From: Terrabacter sp040702505
Lineage (GTDB): Bacteria > Actinomycetota > Actinomycetes > Actinomycetales > Dermatophilaceae
Direction of reading: 5' to 3'
DNA length: 64,000 nt
NCBI RefSeq assembly: GCF_040702505.1
Contig: NZ_JBFBLC010000003.1
Coordinates: 248,001-312,000 of the forward strand
The position numbers were made by a program, and so were the translations under genes. The notes below the pieces were generated by a model. The model saw only the letters and a program-made list of their open reading frames with translations. It searched no databases and was not told where the DNA came from. The stretch's first letter is position 1. Each line of letters opens with the position of its first letter. Below are positions 27,480-36,412 of this stretch, piece by piece.

Positions 27480-28724
27480 ATGCGTAGCAGGACAGTCCAG
27501 GGCACCGTCGTCATCGCGGCGACCGCGTCGCTCGCGCTCGCCGCGTGCGGAGGAGCCGGCGGCCCCCAGTCCGGCGGCTCCAGCAAGCTGAGCGACGGCA
27601 AGGTCGTCATCGGCCTGCTCAACGACCAGTCGGGGGTCTACAAGGACCTGTCCGGCCCCAACTCGGCGGTCGCCATCCAGATGGCGATCGACGACTACAA
27701 GGCCAAGTACGGCGAGAAGGCCGTGGCCAAGGACATCGAGATCGTCCAGGCCGACCACCAGAACAAGGCCGACATCGCCAACTCCAAGGCCCAGGAGATG
27801 TACGACCGGCAGAAGGCCGACATCATCCTCGACGTGCCCAACTCTGCAGCCGCCCTCGCCGTGGCCACGCAGGCGAAGAACCACAAGAAGCTCTACATCA
27901 ACATCGGGGCCGGCTCGATGTCGCTGACCGGCGACAAGTGCAACAAGTACACCTTCCAGTGGGCCTACAACACGAGCGTGCTCGCCCGCGGCACCGCCGG
28001 GGCCATCACCAAGGCCGGCGGCACGAGCTGGAACATCGTCTACCCCGACTACGCCTTCGGCCAGGACATGAACAAGTCCTTCACGGCCGAGGTCACCAAG
28101 GCGGGCGGCACGGTCGGGCAGTCGATCGCCTCACCGTTCCCGAGCGACAACTTCGCCACCTTCATCACCAAGGCGGGCGAGGGCAACCCCAAGGTCATCG
28201 GCTCGATGCACGCCGGCGGCGACCTCATCAACTTCGTCAAGCAGTTCAACCAGAGCCCGCTGAAGGGCAAGGTCCAGCTCGCCGTCGGCCTGATGTTCAT
28301 CACCGACATCCACTCGCTCGGCGTCGACCAGTTCGCCGGCACCCAGTTCACCGACCCGTGGTACTGGAACTTCGACGCGCAGAACAAGAAGTGGGCCGAC
28401 CGCTTCAAGGAGAAGACGAACACCCGCCCGTCCTTCGCGCACGCCGCGAACTACTCGGCCGCCATGAACTACCTCGAGGCGGTCCAGGAGGCCGGCACCG
28501 ACGACGCCGACGCCGTCGTGGCCAAGCTCGAGGGCAAGAAGATCAACGACGTCTTCCTGCGCAACGGCGAGATCCGCAAGGGCGACCACGCCGTGACCCA
28601 CGACGTCTACCTCGCGAAGGTCAAGAGCTCGGCCCCCGAGGACTGGGACTACGAGGACATCGTCAAGACCATCCCGGCCGCCGAGGCCTACGGGGACGTC
28701 AACTCCGCCTGCTCGATGGGCTGA
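27480..28724 (+). CDS. livJ: Periplasmic-type substrate-binding lipoprotein of the Liv transporter
   Basis: A 414-residue extracellular lipoprotein that captures the solute. The signal MRSRTVQGTVVIAATASLALAAC ends in lipobox LAAC at residue 23. The mature part matches the branched-chain amino acid/amide-binding family (VVIGLLNDQSGVYKDLSGP, then GQDMNKSFTAEVTKAGGTV). The ATG at 27480 follows AGGAGGGG at close spacing. A longer reading frame through the upstream repeats has no good start codon. A hairpin just after the stop could trim or terminate part of the transcripts, giving more binding protein than permease. Confidence 0.92.
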   Translation: MRSRTVQGTVVIAATASLALAACGGAGGPQSGGSSKLSDGKVVIGLLNDQSGVYKDLSGPNSAVAIQMAIDDYKAKYGEKAVAKDIEIVQADHQNKADIANSKAQEMYDRQKADIILDVPNSAAALAVATQAKNHKKLYINIGAGSMSLTGDKCNKYTFQWAYNTSVLARGTAGAITKAGGTSWNIVYPDYAFGQDMNKSFTAEVTKAGGTVGQSIASPFPSDNFATFITKAGEGNPKVIGSMHAGGDLINFVKQFNQSPLKGKVQLAVGLMFITDIHSLGVDQFAGTQFTDPWYWNFDAQNKKWADRFKEKTNTRPSFAHAANYSAAMNYLEAVQEAGTDDADAVVAKLEGKKINDVFLRNGEIRKGDHAVTHDVYLAKVKSSAPEDWDYEDIVKTIPAAEAYGDVNSACSMG

Positions 28725-28735
28725 GATCCGAGCAG

Positions 28736-28780
28736 GTATGCCGTCCGTCGCGTTCGCGTGGAGCGCGCCGGACGGCATAC
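28736..28780 (+). terminator. Hairpin of paired GTATGCC/GGCATAC after livJ
   Basis: A 12-bp perfect stem pairs 28736-28747 with 28769-28780, with a further CGCG/CGCG pairing in the loop. It lies within the operon between the binding protein and livH and has no T run, so it may be a partial terminator or RNA-stability element. Confidence 0.65.
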
Positions 28781-28847
28781 GCCCGCGGTGCACAGGCGCC
28801 GGTTCCGTGCCCACCCACTCCGATCGATCGCGAACCGAACGAGGGAC

Positions 28848-29717
28848 ATGAGCGCATTTATCCAGTACACCGTCCAGGGGCTCGCCGCCGGCGGCTTCTA
28901 CGCGCTGTCCGCGCTGGGGCTCGCCGTGATCTTCGGCGTCCTCGGGGTCGTCAACTTCTCCCACGGCGCCTGCTACATGCTCGGCGCCGTCCTGTCGGCG
29001 GTGCTGCTCGCCGAGCTGCACGTCGGCTTCTGGGTCGCGCTCGTCGTCGTGCCGATCCTGATGTTCGGCTTCGGCGTGCTCATGGAGCGGCTCCTCGTGC
29101 GCTGGCTCCTCGCGCTCGACCCGCTCTACAACTTCCTGCTCACCTTCGGGCTCACGCTGATCCTCGTCGAGGGGGTCAAGCAGCGCTACGGGGTCTCCGG
29201 CCTGCCCTACGAGGTGCCCGCCGGCCTGGGCGGCCAGGTGTCGGTCGGCAGCATCAACCTGTCGACCTACTCGATCTTCGCCTGCGTGCTCTCCGTCGTC
29301 GTCTGCCTCGCGGTGGGCCTGCTGATGACGCGGACCCGGATCGGGATGATCGTGCGGGCCGCGACCGAGGACGCCGAACGGACCCGGGCCCTGGGCATCG
29401 ACGTCGGGCGCTGGGTGACCCCCGTGTTCGGCTTCGGCATCGCGCTCGCCGGACTCGCCGGGGTTCTGGCTGCCCCCACTCGCGCGATCACCGCCGAGAT
29501 GGGCAGCAACTTCATCATCGTCCTCTTCGCCGTCGTCGTCATCGGCGGCCTCGGCTCCATCCTCGGGGCGGTGGTCGCCGGGTTCCTCGTGGGACTCGTC
29601 GAGGCCTACGGCATCGCCTACCAGCCCAAGATCGCCCAGGTCATCATCTTCGTGCTGATGGCAGTCGTCGTCCTCGTCCGGCCCTCGGGGCTCTTCGGAC
29701 GGGAGGAGGTCGCATGA
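28848..29717 (+). CDS. livH: ABC transporter permease LivH
   Basis: A membrane permease of 289 residues with about eight hydrophobic segments. It begins with IQYTVQGLAAGGFYALSALGLAVIFGVLGVVNFSHG (split), the typical LivH opening, and has the coupling segment AATEDAERTRALGIDVGRW near residue 170. GAGGGAC precedes the ATG at 28848. The stop overlaps the livM start (ATGA). It should form a heterodimeric channel with LivM. Confidence 0.93.
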   Translation: MSAFIQYTVQGLAAGGFYALSALGLAVIFGVLGVVNFSHGACYMLGAVLSAVLLAELHVGFWVALVVVPILMFGFGVLMERLLVRWLLALDPLYNFLLTFGLTLILVEGVKQRYGVSGLPYEVPAGLGGQVSVGSINLSTYSIFACVLSVVVCLAVGLLMTRTRIGMIVRAATEDAERTRALGIDVGRWVTPVFGFGIALAGLAGVLAAPTRAITAEMGSNFIIVLFAVVVIGGLGSILGAVVAGFLVGLVEAYGIAYQPKIAQVIIFVLMAVVVLVRPSGLFGREEVA

Positions 29718-30733
29718 GCGAGCAGCTCACCGCCAAGGTCGACGTCGACCTGGCGCAGCCCTCGATCCTCTCGCGCCGCAACCCGCTGCGCTACGTGATG
29801 CTGCTGGCCGGCCTCGTCGTCGCCGTGCTGCTGCCCTACTGGATCTACCCGCCGGTCGCGATGGACATCCTGTGCTGGGGCCTCTTCGCGATCAGCGTCG
29901 ACCTGCTGCTCGGCTTCACCGGGCTGCTGAGCTTCGGCCACGCGGCGTTCTGGGGCGGCTCGGCCTACTGCACCGGGCTCATCGCCAGCCACTGGGGCGT
30001 CCCGTTCCCGGTGGCGGTGCTCGGCGGCGTCGTGTTCTCCATGGTCATCGCCTGGCCGATCGGCTACCTGTCGGTGCGGCGCACCGGCATCTACTTCGCG
30101 ATGGTGACCCTTGCCTTCGCGCAGATGCTCTACTTCGTCGCCAACCAGGCGAGCGGCCTCACCGGCGGTGAGAACGGCCTGCAGGGCATCCCGCGCAGCT
30201 TCTTCGGCATCGAGGCGGTCGAGACGGACCCGTTCTACTTCTACTACGTCGGCGGGGCCATGGTGCTGCTGGGCGTGCTGCTCGCCTGGCGGGTCGTCAA
30301 CTCGCCCTTCGGGCGGGTCCTCACGGCCGTACGCGACAACCCGGCCCGGGCGCGGGCGCTCGGCTACGACGTCGAGCGCTACAAGATCACGGCGTTCGTC
30401 ATCTCCGCGGCCCTCGCCGGGCTGGCCGGAGGGGTGTATGCCGTGAGCCACCGGTTCGCGTCGCTGCAGGAGCTGATGTGGACGACGTCGGGCAAGGTCG
30501 TCCTCGTCACCGTCCTCGGCGGGATCGGGACCCTCTGGGGTGGGCTCGTCGGCGCGGGGGTCGTCGTGACGCTCGAGGACTACCTCGCGAGCTCCGGCTT
30601 CGAGGGCATCGGCCTGATCACCGGCACGATCTTCGTCGTCATCGTCCTGCTGTTCCGGCACGGCATCTGGGGCACCGGCCGCAACGCGCTGCGGCGCTAC
30701 GTCATCCAGCGACGGAGCAGGCCGCGGGACTGA
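29714..30733 (+). CDS. livM: ABC transporter permease LivM
   Basis: The partner permease, 339 residues. After a 25-residue cytosolic N-terminus it shows the LivM pattern LLLGFTGLLSFGHAAFWGG near residue 80 and the coupling loop AVRDNPARARALGYDVERYK near residue 215. The C-terminal tail is rich in Arg. Coupled to livH by ATGA. After the stop there is only a weak 6-bp hairpin (30736-30755) before the next, convergent gene. Confidence 0.93.
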   Translation: MSEQLTAKVDVDLAQPSILSRRNPLRYVMLLAGLVVAVLLPYWIYPPVAMDILCWGLFAISVDLLLGFTGLLSFGHAAFWGGSAYCTGLIASHWGVPFPVAVLGGVVFSMVIAWPIGYLSVRRTGIYFAMVTLAFAQMLYFVANQASGLTGGENGLQGIPRSFFGIEAVETDPFYFYYVGGAMVLLGVLLAWRVVNSPFGRVLTAVRDNPARARALGYDVERYKITAFVISAALAGLAGGVYAVSHRFASLQELMWTTSGKVVLVTVLGGIGTLWGGLVGAGVVVTLEDYLASSGFEGIGLITGTIFVVIVLLFRHGIWGTGRNALRRYVIQRRSRPRD

Positions 30734-30772
30734 CCCCGGGCGATCTCGGGCCCGGCCCCGGCCCGGAGGCGG

Positions 30773-31291
30773 CTACGGCGTCAGGATGCGCCGGGCGATG
30801 CGGCCGACGACGAGCCAGGCGACCGCACCCAGGCCCCAGTTCATCAGGGCGTTCTTCGTCGCCGCGCCGTCACCGGTGAACTGCTTGATTCCCGCCGAGC
30901 GGCTGAAGACGCCGAGGTCGGCCCAGTCGGCCGCGTGCAGCACGCCCTGCACGAGGGCGTTGTGGGTGTTGGCCCCGACCACGACGAGTGCCGTGCCGAG
31001 CAGCAGGGCCGCGGCGGCCAGCAGGCAGATGATCCAGACGACCTCACCGACCATCGTGCGCAGGCGCCGGATGCCGGCACCCGTCAGGCTCGCTGCTCGC
31101 CGGGCGCCGGCGCGCAGGTCGGGGGAGCGGCGCGCCTTCGCCGACGCGTCGGCCCTGGTCGAGGCCCGGTCACCGGTGGCGGTGACCGGCTGGTCGGCCG
31201 GGGTCGATGCCTCACCCGCCGGTGCGGACGAGCGCGCCGTCGAGGGGGCGGTCGAGGAAGTGGTGGTCGAGGGGGTGGCCGGGCTCGTCAT
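30773..31291 (-). CDS. Hypothetical two-segment membrane protein
   Basis: I do not recognise this 172-residue protein. The first 90 residues are Ser/Thr/Ala-rich and likely disordered. A hydrophobic helix follows (VVWIICLLAAAALLLGTALVVVG, split) at about residues 84-105, then a polar loop containing GDGAATKNALMNWG and a second short helix AVAWLVVGRIARRILTP at the C-terminus. The ATG at 31291 is preceded by AAGGAG at good spacing. It is divergent from gatC and convergent with livM. The arrangement suggests a small integral membrane protein; no function is proposed. Confidence 0.75.
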   Translation of the reverse strand: MTSPATPSTTTSSTAPSTARSSAPAGEASTPADQPVTATGDRASTRADASAKARRSPDLRAGARRAASLTGAGIRRLRTMVGEVVWIICLLAAAALLLGTALVVVGANTHNALVQGVLHAADWADLGVFSRSAGIKQFTGDGAATKNALMNWGLGAVAWLVVGRIARRILTP

Positions 31292-31422
31292 CGAGGGGTC
31301 TCCTTGCGCGGTTCGTGGATCCACGGTGCTCAACGAGCGACCCCCGCGGCGGGACACGGGTCGAGGGACGCGAGTTCCTGGGATGGCTCCGGTGCCGGGT
31401 CAGGCCCGAGCGTGCAGCCCCA

Positions 31423-31428
31423 TAGACT
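31423..31428 (+). promoter_or_regulatory. -10 box of gatC, leaderless
   Basis: TAGACT, 7 bases before the gatC ATG at 31436; no ribosome site. Confidence 0.55.
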
Positions 31429-31435
31429 GGCCCGC

Positions 31436-31732
31436 ATGTCATCCCTGTCCCGTGACGACGTGGCCCACCTCGCGGGCCTGGCCCGCATCGACCTCTCCGA
31501 GGCCGAGCTCGACCGCATGGTCGGTGAGCTCTCCGTGATCCTCGAGTCCGTCGCGAAGGTCCAGCAGGCGTCCACCGACGGCGTCGCGCCCATGTCGCAC
31601 CCGATGCCGCTGACCAACGTGACCCGTCCCGACGTGGTCCGCCCGAGCCTCGGCGCCGAGGCGGTCCTCGCCGGCGCCCCCGAGGCCGAGCAGCAGCGCT
31701 TCTCCGTCCCGCGCATCCTCGACGAGGACTGA
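31436..31732 (+). CDS. gatC: Asp/Glu-tRNA amidotransferase subunit C
   Basis: GatC (98 residues) is the small stabilising subunit of GatCAB, which converts Glu-tRNA(Gln) and Asp-tRNA(Asn) to the amide forms. Features are SRDDVAHLAGLARIDLSEAEL at the N-terminus and the C-terminal PLTNVTRPDVVRPS, which wraps around GatA. The ATG at 31436 is set by a leaderless -10 box. A 111-base gap containing a hairpin separates it from gatA. Confidence 0.95.
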   Translation: MSSLSRDDVAHLAGLARIDLSEAELDRMVGELSVILESVAKVQQASTDGVAPMSHPMPLTNVTRPDVVRPSLGAEAVLAGAPEAEQQRFSVPRILDED

Positions 31733-31748
31733 GCGGCCGACGAAGCCC

Positions 31749-31782
31749 GCGTATGCCGTGTCGCCGAGCACCCGGCATACGC
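31749..31782 (+). other. Inverted GTATGCC/GGCATAC pair between gatC and gatA
   Basis: A 10-bp perfect stem pairs 31749-31758 with 31773-31782 around a 14-base loop. It lies inside the gat operon and has no T run. Confidence 0.7.
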
Positions 31783-31843
31783 CCCCGCCCGTGACGGGCA
31801 CCGACGAAACCTCCTGTCGCAGCTACGAACCGAAGGCACCGAC

Positions 31844-33394
31844 GTGACCGACCTGCCAACCGACCTGACGAGGGCCACCGCCGCCGACCTGGCCGACGCC
31901 CTCGCGAGCAAGACGATCAGCTCCGTCGAGGTGACCCAGGCGCACCTCGACCGCATCGCCGAGGTGGACGGGCAGGTGCACTCCTACCTCCACGTCGACA
32001 CGGACGGCGCCCTCGCGCAGGCGCGCGCGGTCGACGAGCGCCGACAGGCCGGGGAGACCCTCGGCGCGCTGGCCGGCGTGCCGATCGCGGTCAAGGACGT
32101 CATGACGACCAAGGGCGTCCCCACGACCGCCGGCAGCAGGATCCTCGAGGGCTGGGTCCCGCCGTACGACGCGACCGTCGTGACGAAGCTGCGCGAGGCC
32201 GGCCTGCCGATCCTCGGCAAGACGAACATGGACGAGTTCGCCATGGGTTCCTCGACCGAGCACTCGGCCTACGGCCCGTCGCGCAACCCGTGGGACCTCG
32301 AGCGCATCCCGGGCGGCTCCGGCGGCGGCTCGAGCGCGGTCATCGCCTCCTTCCAGGCGCCGCTCGCGACCGGCACCGACACCGGCGGCTCGATCCGCCA
32401 GCCGGCTGCCGTCACGGCGACCGTCGGCACCAAGCCGACCTACGGCGGGGTCTCGCGCTACGGCCTCGTGGCGCTCGCCAGCTCCCTGGACCAGGCCGGT
32501 CCCTGCGGCCGCACCGTCCTCGACACCGCCCTGCTGCACGCGGTCATGGGCGGTCACGACCCGATGGACTCGACGTCGATCGACGCGCCCGTGCCGGCGG
32601 TCGTCGAGGCGGCCCGCCGCGCCGACGTGCGCGGCATGAAGGTCGGCGTCGTCAAGGAGCTCGGCGGCGAGGGCTACCAGCCCGGCGTGCGCGCCCGCTT
32701 CGACGAGTCGGTCGCCCTGCTCGAGGAGCTCGGCGCCGAGGTCGTCGAGGTCAGCTGCCCGAACTTCGACTACGCCCTCGCGGCCTACTACCTCATCCTC
32801 CCGAGCGAGGCCTCGAGCAACCTCGCCAAGTTCGACGCGATGCGCTACGGCCTGCGGGTGCTGCCCGAGGGCGTGGATGCCCCGAGCGCCGAGCAGGTCA
32901 TGGCCGCGACGCGCGACGCCGGCTTCGGCGACGAGGTCAAGCGCCGCATCATCCTCGGGACGTATGCCCTGAGCTCGGGGTACTACGACGCGTACTACGG
33001 CTCGGCCCAGAAGGTCCGCACGCTCATCGCCCAGGACTTCGCGAACGCGTACGAGAAGGCCGACGTGCTCATCAGCCCGACGGCACCGACGACGGCGTTC
33101 AAGCTCGGCGACAAGCTCGACGACCCGATGGCGATGTACCTCAACGACATCGCGACCATCCCGGCCAACCTCGCCGGAGTGCCCGGCATGTCGATCCCCT
33201 CGGGCCTCGCCGACGAGGACGGCCTGCCCGCGGGCATCCAGATCCTCGCCCCGGCCATGAAGGACGAGCGGCTCTACACCGTGGGCGCGGCCCTGGAGGC
33301 TGCTCTCGTCGACCGCTGGGGCGGTCCGATCCTCGACCGCGCGCCCTCGCTGGGCGGCGCGGCTGCTGCTGCTTCTGCTGAGAAGGGAGCCTGA
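31844..33394 (+). CDS. gatA: Asp/Glu-tRNA amidotransferase subunit A
   Basis: GatA is the amidase that frees ammonia from glutamine. The Ser-cisSer-Lys triad is visible: K84 (IAVKDVMTTKG), S159 (IPGGSGGGSSA) and S183 (DTGGSIRQPA). The 516-residue length is slightly above the usual 485, owing to an Ala-rich C-terminal tail (GGAAAAASAEKGA). The GTG at 31844 follows GAAGG. Only one base separates its stop from gatB, so they are translated together. Confidence 0.97.
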   Translation: MTDLPTDLTRATAADLADALASKTISSVEVTQAHLDRIAEVDGQVHSYLHVDTDGALAQARAVDERRQAGETLGALAGVPIAVKDVMTTKGVPTTAGSRILEGWVPPYDATVVTKLREAGLPILGKTNMDEFAMGSSTEHSAYGPSRNPWDLERIPGGSGGGSSAVIASFQAPLATGTDTGGSIRQPAAVTATVGTKPTYGGVSRYGLVALASSLDQAGPCGRTVLDTALLHAVMGGHDPMDSTSIDAPVPAVVEAARRADVRGMKVGVVKELGGEGYQPGVRARFDESVALLEELGAEVVEVSCPNFDYALAAYYLILPSEASSNLAKFDAMRYGLRVLPEGVDAPSAEQVMAATRDAGFGDEVKRRIILGTYALSSGYYDAYYGSAQKVRTLIAQDFANAYEKADVLISPTAPTTAFKLGDKLDDPMAMYLNDIATIPANLAGVPGMSIPSGLADEDGLPAGIQILAPAMKDERLYTVGAALEAALVDRWGGPILDRAPSLGGAAAAASAEKGA

Positions 33395-33395
33395 G

Positions 33396-34943
33396 ATGAC
33401 CACCGTCGCGACCGACGCCGTCATGGACTACGACGAGGCCATGGCGAAGTTCGACCCGGTGATGGGCCTCGAGGTGCACGTCGAGCTGCACACGGCCACC
33501 AAGATGTTCTGCGGCTGCCCGACCGAGTTCGGTGCCGAGCCCAACTCGCAGGTCTGCCCGGTGTGCCTGGGCCTGCCCGGTGCGCTGCCCGTCGTCAACG
33601 AGAAGGCCGTCGAGTCGGCCATCCGCATCGGTCTTGCGCTCAACTGCGAGATCGCGGAGTGGTGCCGCTTCGCCCGGAAGAACTACTTCTACCCGGACAT
33701 GCCGAAGAACTTCCAGACCTCGCAGTACGACGAGCCGATCGCCTACGAGGGCTACCTCGACGTCGAGCTCGAGGACGGCAGCACCTACCGCGTCGAGATC
33801 GAGCGCGCGCACATGGAGGAGGACACCGGCAAGTCGCTGCACATCGGCGGTGCGACCGGTCGCATCCATGGTGCCGACCACTCGCTCGTCGACTACAACC
33901 GCGCCGGCATCCCGCTCATCGAGATCGTCACCAAGCCGATGGTGGGGGCGGGGGAGCGCGCGCCCGAGGTCGCCAAGGCGTACGTCTCGGCGCTGCGCGA
34001 CCTGCTGCGCGCCCTCGACGTCAGCGACGTCCGCATGGAGCAGGGCTCGATGCGCTGCGACGCCAACGTGTCGCTGCGCCCGCGTGTCGGCGAGCCGACG
34101 AGCGAGGAGCAGCTCGCCGTGCCGCTCGGCACGCGCACGGAGACGAAGAACGTCAACTCGCTGCGCTCGGTCGAGCGCGCCGTGCGCTACGAGATCTCCC
34201 GGCACGCGGCGATCCTCGACGCCGGCGGCTCGATCCTGCAGGAGACGCGCCACTGGCACGAGGACACCGGCATCACGACGTCGGGCCGTGTGAAGTCCGA
34301 CGCCGAGGACTACCGCTACTTCCCGGAGCCCGACCTCGTGCCCGTCGCGCCCACCCGTGAGACGGTCGAGGCGCTGCGGGAGACGCTGCCCGAGCCTCCC
34401 GCCCAGCGTCGTCGTCGGCTCCAGTCCGACTGGGGCTACAGCGATCTCGAGATGCGCGACGTCGTCAACGCCGGTGCGGTCGAGCTCATCGAGGAGACGG
34501 TCGCCGCTGGTGCCAGCCCGGCCGCGGCGAGGAAGTGGTGGCTCGGCGAGCCGTCCCGCCGCGCCAACGCGGAGGGTCAGGACATCGTCACGTATGCCGC
34601 CGGACTGGGCCTGACGCCGGCACACATCGCCGAGCTCGACGGCATGGTCGTGGCCGGACGGCTCAACGACTCGCTCGCGCGACAGGTCATGGACGGCGTC
34701 CTCGCCGGCGAGGGCACGCCGACCGCAGTGGCCGACGCCCGCGGGCTCCAGCTCGTCCAGGACGACGGGGCACTCGAGGCGGCCGTCGACACGGTCATCG
34801 CTGCCAACCCCGACGTCGCGGCCAAGATCCGCGACGGCAAGGTGCAGGCCGCCGGTGCGCTCATCGGCCAGGTGATGAAGCAGATGAAGGGCCAGGCCGA
34901 TGCCGGCAAGGCCCGCGAGCTCATCCTCGCCAAGCTCCAGTAA
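33396..34943 (+). CDS. gatB: Asp/Glu-tRNA amidotransferase subunit B
   Basis: GatB is the kinase/transamidase subunit that activates the tRNA-bound Glu or Asp. The 515-residue protein shows GLEVHVELHTATKMFCGCPTEFG (split) with a zinc-type Cys cluster (also CPVCLGLPGALP), the signature DYNRAGIPLIEIVTKP, and the C-terminal YqeY-like helical domain from about residue 365. GAGAAGGGAG lies before the ATG. A long terminator hairpin follows at 34978. Confidence 0.97.
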   Translation: MTTVATDAVMDYDEAMAKFDPVMGLEVHVELHTATKMFCGCPTEFGAEPNSQVCPVCLGLPGALPVVNEKAVESAIRIGLALNCEIAEWCRFARKNYFYPDMPKNFQTSQYDEPIAYEGYLDVELEDGSTYRVEIERAHMEEDTGKSLHIGGATGRIHGADHSLVDYNRAGIPLIEIVTKPMVGAGERAPEVAKAYVSALRDLLRALDVSDVRMEQGSMRCDANVSLRPRVGEPTSEEQLAVPLGTRTETKNVNSLRSVERAVRYEISRHAAILDAGGSILQETRHWHEDTGITTSGRVKSDAEDYRYFPEPDLVPVAPTRETVEALRETLPEPPAQRRRRLQSDWGYSDLEMRDVVNAGAVELIEETVAAGASPAAARKWWLGEPSRRANAEGQDIVTYAAGLGLTPAHIAELDGMVVAGRLNDSLARQVMDGVLAGEGTPTAVADARGLQLVQDDGALEAAVDTVIAANPDVAAKIRDGKVQAAGALIGQVMKQMKGQADAGKARELILAKLQ

Positions 34944-34945
34944 CC

Positions 34946-35083
34946 GTTGAGAGGCCACTCGTTGTGGCCCGATGACAGTCGAGGGGCCACGTCCGTCGCG
35001 GGACGTGGCCTCTCGACGTGTCGTGGGTCGCGAAGTCTGGCCTCTCGACGTGCAGGGATCCGCGAAGTGTGGCCTCTCGACGG
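34946..35083. repeat. Cluster of five GGCCTCTCGACG-type repeats after gatB
   Basis: Two inverted copies (34946-34958 and 34978-34990) and three direct copies (ending about 35018, 35050 and 35082) fill the gap between gatB and the next gene. Two of the direct copies share a longer unit beginning CGCGAAGT. Confidence 0.8.
34978..35017 (+). terminator. Terminator after gatB
   Basis: A 17-bp stem with one G-U pair joins 34978-34994 to 35001-35017 across a GTCGCG loop. It is formed by two copies of the repeat described for this gap. Confidence 0.8.
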
Positions 35084-35088
35084 TTGCG

Positions 35089-36357
35089 TCAGCGGCGGGT
35101 GGCGCCGACGTCGGACAACGGCAGCGAGATGAGCCGGTCCTTGTGGTCGTTGTTGCTCGTCGTGATCCACACGCGGTCCCCGACGAAGTGGATGTCGCGG
35201 ATGCGGCCGTACGTGCCCTGCAGGTAGCGGACCGGCTTGCCCGCCGTGCCGTCGGCGTTGACCGGAACCCGCCACACCGACTGGCCGCGCAGCGCCGCCA
35301 TGTAGACGGCCCCGTCCGACCCGACGGCGATGCCGCTCGGTGACATCTCGGAGGTGTGCCACGTCGCAACGGGGTCGGCGTAGTCGGGGTTGCCGGCGCG
35401 GCCCTCGACCACCGGCCACCCGTAGTTCCTGCCGGCCTGGATCAGGTTGAGCTCGTCCCAGGTGTCCTGGCCGAACTCGCTGGCCCACATCCGGCCCCGG
35501 CTGTCCCACGCCAGCCCCTGGACGTTGCGGTGGCCGTAGGTCCAGATGGGGGAGCCGCCGAACGGGTTCCCGGGCGCCGGGTCGCCGTCGGTCGTGATCC
35601 GCAGGATCTTGCCGCCGAGGGAGCTGAGGTTCTGCGACAGGGAGGTGTCGCCGCCCTCCCCGGTGCCGACGTAGAGGAAGCCGTCGGGCCCGAACGCGAT
35701 GCGGCCGCCGTTGTGGAAGCGCCCGCGGGGGATGCCCGAGAAGACCACCGTCGGCTCGCCGATCGTCCCGCCGCGCCACGGCAGCGCCGCGATGCGGTTG
35801 TCGCTGTCGGTCGAGTAGTACGCGTACACCACCGGATGCGTGGCGAAGTCGGCCGCGACGGCCAGGCCGAGCAGGCCGCCCTCACCATCGGTGCGTGAGA
35901 TGGGGAGCGTGCCGGCGACGGCCGGTTGCCCGCCGCTGCCGGGCTTCGGCACGTGGTAGATCCGGCCGGTGTTGCGCTCGCTCACCAGCGCGCTGCCGTC
36001 GGGCAGGACGGCGACGGACCAGGCGATGTCGAGGCCGCTGAGCAGCGTCACCGGTGCGGCCGGCTCGGGCGCGGGTGGACGGGTCGACGTGGCCGTCGAG
36101 GGCCGCGCCGACGTGGTGACGGGGGCCGATGTGGGACTGGTGCCCGTGGTCGGCGACCCGGTCGAGGGGCCGGGCGCGGTGCCCGTGGGCACGCTCGTGG
36201 CCCCTGCCGTCGGCGTCGCCGTGGTCGGGTCGGATCCGACCGACGTGCTCGCCGTCGCCGGCGAGGACGGCGTGCCCGAGGAGCACGCCGACGCGAGCAC
36301 GGCGACGACGGCCGCACCAGCGAGGGCGCGACAGGTCGATCGGGAGGAGCGCGGCAT
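35089..36357 (-). CDS. PQQ-dependent sugar dehydrogenase-like lipoprotein
   Basis: A 422-residue exported lipoprotein with a six-bladed propeller of the glucose/sorbosone dehydrogenase family. The signal MPRSSRSTCRALAGAAVVAV runs to lipobox LASAC, then a 70-residue Thr/Pro/Ser linker. Propeller marks include IAWSVAVLPDGSALVSERNTGRIY, GEGGLLGLAVAADF, GRFHNGGRIAFGPDGFLYVGTGEGG (split), and GHRNVQGLAWDSRGRMWASEFGQDTWDELN (split). The ATG at 36357 lies within a GTATGCC motif; CACAAT 5 bases earlier may be a leaderless -10. PQQ dependence is known for some family members only. Confidence 0.85.
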   Translation of the reverse strand: MPRSSRSTCRALAGAAVVAVLASACSSGTPSSPATASTSVGSDPTTATPTAGATSVPTGTAPGPSTGSPTTGTSPTSAPVTTSARPSTATSTRPPAPEPAAPVTLLSGLDIAWSVAVLPDGSALVSERNTGRIYHVPKPGSGGQPAVAGTLPISRTDGEGGLLGLAVAADFATHPVVYAYYSTDSDNRIAALPWRGGTIGEPTVVFSGIPRGRFHNGGRIAFGPDGFLYVGTGEGGDTSLSQNLSSLGGKILRITTDGDPAPGNPFGGSPIWTYGHRNVQGLAWDSRGRMWASEFGQDTWDELNLIQAGRNYGWPVVEGRAGNPDYADPVATWHTSEMSPSGIAVGSDGAVYMAALRGQSVWRVPVNADGTAGKPVRYLQGTYGRIRDIHFVGDRVWITTSNNDHKDRLISLPLSDVGATRR

Positions 36358-36412
36358 ACCCCATTGTGACCCACGGGACGCGCCGTCACCCGGTGCCGCG
36401 ACCGCCGGCACC

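Noticed and set aside
27360..27480. In-frame TTPG repeats as an N-terminal part of the binding protein
   Set aside because: No start codon suits it, and it would place the lipoprotein signal internally. The ATG at 27480 with a ribosome site and lipobox is clearly better.
34946..35083. CRISPR array
   Set aside because: The copies are in both orientations, short, unevenly spaced, and no cas genes are near; they look like terminator-type repeats.
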